Assembly: GCA_964036195.1 (NCBI GenBank)
Contig: OZ038453.1
Location: 6,401,469-6,465,468 of the forward strand
Length of the DNA stretch: 64,000 nucleotides
Direction: 5' to 3'
From: Sphaerolaimus hirsutus
Taxonomy: Eukaryota; Nematoda; Chromadorea; Monhysterida; Sphaerolaimidae
In this document: one piece after another, positions 58,829 through 64,000 of the stretch
Numbering within the stretch: the stretch's first letter is position 1
How the letters are laid out: every line of letters begins with the position of its first letter
Notes under the pieces: model-generated
Seen by the model: the letters and a program-made list of their open reading frames with translations, nothing else
Database searches by the model: none
Told to the model about the DNA's origin: nothing
Made by a program: the position numbers and the translations under genes

Positions 58829-60050
58829 GCACTAGCACTGTGAAGTGTCTTCCACATGTTTGGATGCGCATGGAGCGCGTGGTGAAGCTAGGTGAAGCTG
58901 GTGGAAGACACTTCACCAGGATTTTCAAGATGTTGGTGAAGTGTGCTGAAGTGTGTGGAAGCACATGGAAGCGCGCCGCTTCACGCGTATCCAGCCTGCT
59001 TCCACACGCTTTACAGATACATTTTTGCTGTGAAAACTCAAATGATGACAAATGGTGATATCACCATCACTTTGTTTTCATTTTGTGTGTGACAAAGATG
59101 TAAAATGTTTTAGTAATTCTTTTTTTATGTCATCCTTTGAATTTTATTCTCTATTCAAAGGTTGGACAACAGCATGCAAAAAAGGCAAAAACAATTTATT
59201 CAACACATATTTTTTAGTATTGATCATGCAATTTTTTGCCAAAACTGTTGCACCTGATACACAAAACCTGGGTGACAGCATCACAATCACTTTTTGTTAT
59301 GAATATGACCAACAGTAAATTTTATTGTAAATTTTTTGAAAGCCTGAAATCAGTGCTGGCTGACAAGGTTTACTTGATGTCTGTAACTGTGAGAGAACAA
59401 ATTCTGGAGTGGATGAAGTGTATGGACTCCTGATGGCAGTGTGCCTGGTTTCAGTTTTGCTGTTTGAAAATAAAAAATTAAAAGCATAATTAATTGAACG
59501 GGATGAAATATTTTGGTTGCATTGACTAAAACTTGCTCAGCATACCTGGCACTGCTGCAAGTGTTGAGCACCTATTTAGTCAAATGTCCATTGTGACAAC
59601 CAGGTGCTTAAGGTTGAGTGCAAATGTTTGCAGCACAATATGTTTTTTAAGTTGTCATTGAGGTTGTAGGTTGAATTTTTCTCTTCTGATATTTGCTTGA
59701 TGTTTTCACTCATTGTATAAATATTGTGGAATGATAATAAATGACTGTGGGATATTAAAGTACACTTTTTGCTTGCAAATGGTAAACAAAGCCCAGAATA
59801 TTGCTTGAAAACGAAATAAAGGGCAAGTGATTTTTTGTAATTTTTTTTTGTAATTTAAGCTTAGAGTTATTTTTTTGTAATTTAAGCTTAGAGTTATTTT
59901 TTCAGTAATTTAATTATATTTTCTGGAGACCTAGAGTGATTTATATAAATTTATATTTTTCCTAAATTTGGGGTGATATATTTACATATATTTTCCAAAA
60001 AATCGGTGATTTTTTTGAATGCTAAATGCGATTTACTCAATATCACATTT
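58829..60050. other. Right half of split repeat, then unrecognised sequence
   Basis: 58829-59010 continues the GTGAAGTGTCTTCCACATG element. 59050-60050 has several short frames (for example at 59052-59318) but no splice-bounded or conserved coding signal; AGCTTAGAGTTATTTTTTTG is repeated at 59857 and 59888. Confidence 0.45.
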
Positions 60051-60346
60051 TGTGGACTTGTCGACTTTTAGAAGTAGAGGCCTCAATTGTCAAAAATCAT
60101 GTAAGATAAAATAAGAGAAAATTGGCAATTGTACTTGGCTTTTGACACTTTTCATGCTTTTCATGACATTTTATTGGGTCTGGGGGATGAAAAGGTGTCA
60201 TCTGTGCTCAGCCCTCTGCTTGGATTGGAGCCATATTTTTCCTCATTTTTCTCCATTTCCAAATCTAAGCTCTGATAAAGAAGTAAATGTATACGAATGT
60301 ATACGAATGCATCACATTGTAAGTGTTTCTGATAGTTTGAGAAATT

Positions 60347-60753
60347 GGCGGCCCACACACTAGTCGACACACGTGTGTCAACTGGTCTGTGTCAACTCAG
60401 ATTTCGGCTTCACGTGTCACAGAGCGAACTTCCAATGCACTTGCCGTAATTTTTAATTTTTAACACTATATGAAAAGTTTGCATGTTTCGTCCCCACTCA
60501 TGGACATGCCCCCAGTTTTGTGCGGGACTCATCAGCATGAACACAAATGGGTACTTAAAAAAATCTACACAAACTTACACAAGCACGAGTGCAACGAAAA
60601 CCTCCGAAAAAATAAAATACAGAAAATCTATATCTACTTTTCAACATTGCCGCATGTGCATTTGGAGATCGATGTGCGACACGTGAAGCCGAAATCTGAG
60701 TTGACACATATAACTAGTTGACACACATGTGTCAACTAGTGTGTGGGTCGCCA
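60347..60753. mobile_element. Foldback element, GGCGGCCCACACACTAG ends
   Basis: Left GGCGGCCCACACACTAGTCG and TCAGATTTCGGCTTCACGTG; the right side is the inverted copy ending TGTGTGGGTCGCC. Confidence 0.92.
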
Positions 60754-60788
60754 TTGAGTTTATTTTTGTACATTCGAAAAGCGTACAG

Positions 60789-61213
60789 GTGCCAATCCCA
60801 AGCCCTGTAAAGTGTAAAGTAAAGTGTCAAATGTAAAGTAAAGTGTCAAGTCAAATGTAAAGTCAAGTGTCAAGTCAAATATCAAATGTAAAGTAAAGTG
60901 TCAATTGTGTATCCAAATCTTATTTTTCGTATCCAAATCTTATGTTTTTGTATCCAAATCTTATTTTGAAAAACAAGATTTGGATACAAAAACGTAAGAT
61001 TTGGATACGAATAATATGATTTGGATACACAATTGACACTTTACTTTACATTTGACACTTTACTTTACATTTGACACTTTACTTTACATTTGACATTTGA
61101 CTTGACACTTTACTTTACATTTGACACTTTACTTTACATTTGACATTTGACTTGACACTTTACTTAACATTTGACACTTTACTTTACACTTTACAGGGCT
61201 TGGGACTGCCCCC
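60789..61213. mobile_element. Long B-family introner element, not an intron
   Basis: GTGCCAATCCCAAGCCCTGT to AGGGCTTGGGACTGCCCCC. Arms are expanded AAAGTGTCAAATGTAAAGT tandem units around inverted ATCCAAATCTTA. Confidence 0.9.
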
Positions 61214-61250
61214 CTGTAGGTGTCAACAATTCATGGGGCAGTGTTATAAC

Positions 61251-61737
61251 TCTGCGGACCGCTCACTATGCATTTTTCTGCAGGAAACACTCCATCATGA
61301 CCAGCGTTGGTTTTAGTAAAATTATTTTTACTAAAATTGTAGTAAAATTGTATAAAAATTGTATTTCATTTTTATTTTATTCTTCAATTTTCCATTTTAT
61401 TTTTATTTTTTTGTTCAATTTTCCATTTTATTATTATTTTATTTTTATTATTTATTTTAGATCATGACCAGTTTTTGTAAAATTCTTTTTACTAAAATTG
61501 TAGTAAAATTGTATTTTATTTTTATTTTATTCTTAAAAATTCAATTTTGTTTTTATTTTATTCTTCAATTTTCCATTTTATTTTATCTTTTGTTCTGAGA
61601 TTTTGCCAACCCTGATCATGACGCCATCCATTCGTTCTAAAATTAGAAACGTTCAGGAAAAAAACATGTGTCACTTGTTACAAAAAACATCGACTAATAC
61701 ATAAGTAATTTTGGACGCATACTTTGTGGTCCGCCAA
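61251..61737. mobile_element. CGGCGGACCGC element (F), copy 2
   Basis: GCGGACCGCTCACTATGCAT to TGTGGTCCGCCA. The interior has been expanded by TTTTATTTTTATTTTATTCT and TAAAATTGTAGTAAAATTG repeats. Confidence 0.75.
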
Positions 61738-62179
61738 GTATACTACCAGTTGTATTCAGCTAAAATGTATTTTTATGGAATTTGCATACATATGGACTTT
61801 TGTTTTGAGTCTTTTAATTTTTTCATTTCAGATTAGAAAACTTGAGAAACATTGATACTATTAATAAAAAATTGCTGTTTAGGCTCATCTCACAAATGAG
61901 AAGGGACTGCAAAACAATGTATTTAAATAATTTTGTCAATCGTTTTTATCATTGTTGGTTCATTTTATCCACTCAATAATGTTCATGCACTAAAAAAATA
62001 TCATAGAAAGTGAAAAAAATGGTTGACAAGAAAGTAAGCTTTAATATAAAAATTAAGTAATGTCTAAATGAAGCGATGTAACAGTAAAAATGGTGCATCA
62101 AACATCAAAATTACTATGTCACACAATGTCAAACTTCATGCATCATGGAATTCATTTTGCTGTCTGAGAGAGACACAAC

Positions 62180-62945
62180 TAGTGATGGAAAAGCGCCAGA
62201 AAAAATGGCGCCAGGCACCAAGGGCGCCATGGCGCCATTCGGAAAGTGGGCGCCAAGCGCCAAGGGCGCCATGGCGCCATTCAGAAAGTGGGCGCCAGGC
62301 GCCAGGGGCGCCACGGAAAGAGGGCGCCAAGCGCCAAGGGCGCCAGGATAAAAAGGTGCCTACAACACCATGCGTGTGCAAAAATGTTTCTACAGCACCA
62401 TTCACTTCTTAATTCGCGTTCTCCAGTATGTAATGAACAAAAACAAGGCTAGCAACAAATTTTTTTGAATAAAATCCACATGACGAATTCAAACGCAATG
62501 GAAATTGTCATTTGACAACAATCCATCCATTACCAATAGACCTTTCCAAACAATGTTTCCTAATTGCAACGATTTAAATCCGTTTATTTATGATTTTGCA
62601 AGTTAACGATCCATCATTCTTGTCTTCTGATCCATCAGACAGATCTGATGAACCGTTGGACGAAAGATTTCCACCCACTCACACCACTCCGTCCATTTTT
62701 CTGGCGAATTCAGATCATGCACGGATGTGTTTTTCATTTTTTTTTCGTTTACACAGCACTTACCATGAAACCCTGCTGGCGCCTTTTTGGCGCCCTTTTA
62801 AACCAGGGCGCCAGGCGCCAAGGGCGCCACGGAAAAAGGGCGCCAAGCGCCAAGGGCGCCATGGCGCCTTTCAGAATGTGGGCGCTAGGCGCCAAGGGCG
62901 CCACAGAAATAGGGCGCCAAGCGCCATGGCGCCATTCCATCACTA
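62180..62945. mobile_element. hAT-like element with GGCGCC clusters, copy 2 (inverted)
   Basis: Exact 8-bp duplication GACACAAC at 62172-62179 and 62946-62953. Ends TAGTGATGGAAAAGCGCC and TTCCATCACTA. The core is the reverse complement of the 53150-53530 core. Confidence 0.95.
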
Positions 62946-62954
62946 GACACAACA

Positions 62955-63471
62955 CAAAAAATCATTAACACAGTAGATGTAACTGCCAATTTTAGTGTCT
63001 GAGTGGCCAGGTTCATTAAAGTGTTCTCACCACAGCACATCTGGGAGCATAGACGAAAAATGTTCCAAATTTATGGCAGTGACAGTGAGTGACAGGTATT
63101 CTAGAGGCGGTGACAATATATAGTCTTTTTCAACTCATAGAATGAGAAAAACTGAGAAAAATCGCTACAAATGGGTGAAAATGACTAAAATAGGTATTTA
63201 AGCACATATATAGCCAACAATAGTCTAAAAATGGGCAATAATAGCATTAATAGGCACGGCACAATAGTGGTTTTGAAGGTGAAACTGGGTAAAAAGTAAT
63301 GAATTTGGGAAATTTTCTAAATTTTGAAATTTAGAAAATTGTCTGCCCCCCCAAATCTGCCAGCCAGCTATCTATCTATCCCAGAGGCTGCTCAGCTATC
63401 TATCTGTCCAGAGGCAAAACTTTTGGCTACTACACCCTGGGACCCCCCCAATGGCTCAGCTATCTATCTAT
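62955..63471. other. CTATCTATCTATC element fragment, no gene
   Basis: CCAGCTATCTATCTATCCCA at 63363 and CTCAGCTATCTATCTATCTG at 63452 match fragments at 7745 and 8800. The remainder is AT-rich. Confidence 0.5.
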
Positions 63472-63768
63472 CTGGTGCCACTTCCACTAAGTGAGAAGTG
63501 AAATGGCAAAGCTGACCTAAAAGCGCAAAGGCGAAGTGAAACGGCAAGTGAATTGGCAAGTGAAATGGCAAAAGCAAAGAGAAATTACTTTTTATTTTTA
63601 TTTTTTACTTGACAAGTGAAATGGCAAAAGCAAAGAGAAATTACTTTTTATTTTTATTTTTTTACTTTTACTAACTTTTTACTCATTCACTTGCTGTTTC
63701 ACTTCGCCTTTGCGCTTTCACTTCGCCTTTGCCATTTCACTTCTCATTTTACGGAACTGCCCCCTGGG
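63472..63768. mobile_element. Family H foldback with CTG duplication
   Basis: CTATCTG/GTGCCACTTCCACTAAGTG and TTTACGGAACTGCCCCCTG/GGGTG. CTG occurs on both sides, as in the A and B families. Confidence 0.85.
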
Positions 63769-63887
63769 GTGACTTTTGAGAAATTTTGCCCCAATTTTCG
63801 CTCAAAATCGTTAATTTTCTCACCTTTTACAGTTTTTCACCTTCAAAGTCATCATTTTTCAGCTAAATATATAGATGGTTATATACC

Positions 63888-64000
63888 TACCGTATTTGCT
63901 TGAATAATCCCCCTGGGGGATTATTATTTCGTCAGACTTTTTTGAGGGGGGGATTATTCAAGGGGAGGAATTATTATTTCGTCAGAATTCTCAAGCATGT
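63888..64000. mobile_element. Partial TACCGTATTTGCTTGAATAA element at window end
   Basis: Left end and GGGATTATTATTTCGTCAG arm identical in layout to 44947; the rest is outside the window. Confidence 0.85.

Noticed and set aside
1..64000. CRISPR arrays, operons, ribosome binding sites, origins, telomere repeats
   Set aside because: None found; direct repeats with spacers are satellites or MITE arms, and the genes have introns.

Overview
This 64-kb window is nuclear DNA from an intron-containing animal (conserved bilaterian genes, spliceosomal introns, secreted multidomain proteins). It is AT-rich and packed with small foldback and MITE-like DNA transposons. The species cannot be named from sequence alone. 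A tunicate/larvacean-like lineage is a guess, based on tiny introns next to transposon-made introns and apparently non-canonical splice sites.

Four genes can be reconstructed by joining exons whose reading phases agree. (1) RARS2, mitochondrial arginyl-tRNA synthetase, plus strand, about 954-9386; its N-terminus is not resolved. (2) A secreted Kunitz + Thr/Pro linker + von Willebrand factor A protein, minus strand, 24624-10641. (3) A secreted cysteine-rich protein of unknown family, plus strand; seven 3' exons (37129-43025) are solid and a signal-peptide exon at 28032 is a likely start. (4) An SLC18B1-like major facilitator transporter, minus strand, 50529-44629, eight exons and complete. Genes 1/2 and 3/4 converge; genes 2/3 diverge. 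From 50.6 to 64 kb there are only tentative exons and stacked repeats.

The main discovery is that one group of foldback elements, with termini GGTGSCAGTCCC and a 3-bp CWG target-site duplication, makes exact introns. Six copies lie precisely between coding exons of three genes, in frame, starting at the exon's CAG or CTG and normally ending in CAG. This is introner behaviour: when the target is CAG, the duplicated CAG supplies the acceptor AG and the element supplies GT. One copy sits in CTG and so leaves a GT...TG intron. Another starts GG. A different foldback element forms RARS2 intron 1431-1888 with no AG. One further vWA intron also lacks a usable GT-AG pair. A sibling element inserted into a non-coding tandem repeat gives a filled/empty-site comparison.

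The rest is a repeat landscape. hAT-like elements with intact 8-bp duplications occur at 3835, 5364, 7810, 9561, 12725, 52920, 56413 and 62180. TA-flanked elements include a pair of equal 624-bp copies and many TACCGTATTTCC elements. Long palindromes lie at 21.5, 34.8, 37.5 and 60.3 kb. A 117-bp satellite with a duplicated higher-order unit (30.0-34.1 kb) lies inside gene 3 if its first exon is correctly assigned. There are also several minisatellites. No rRNA, convincing tRNA, CRISPR array or bacterial gene was seen.
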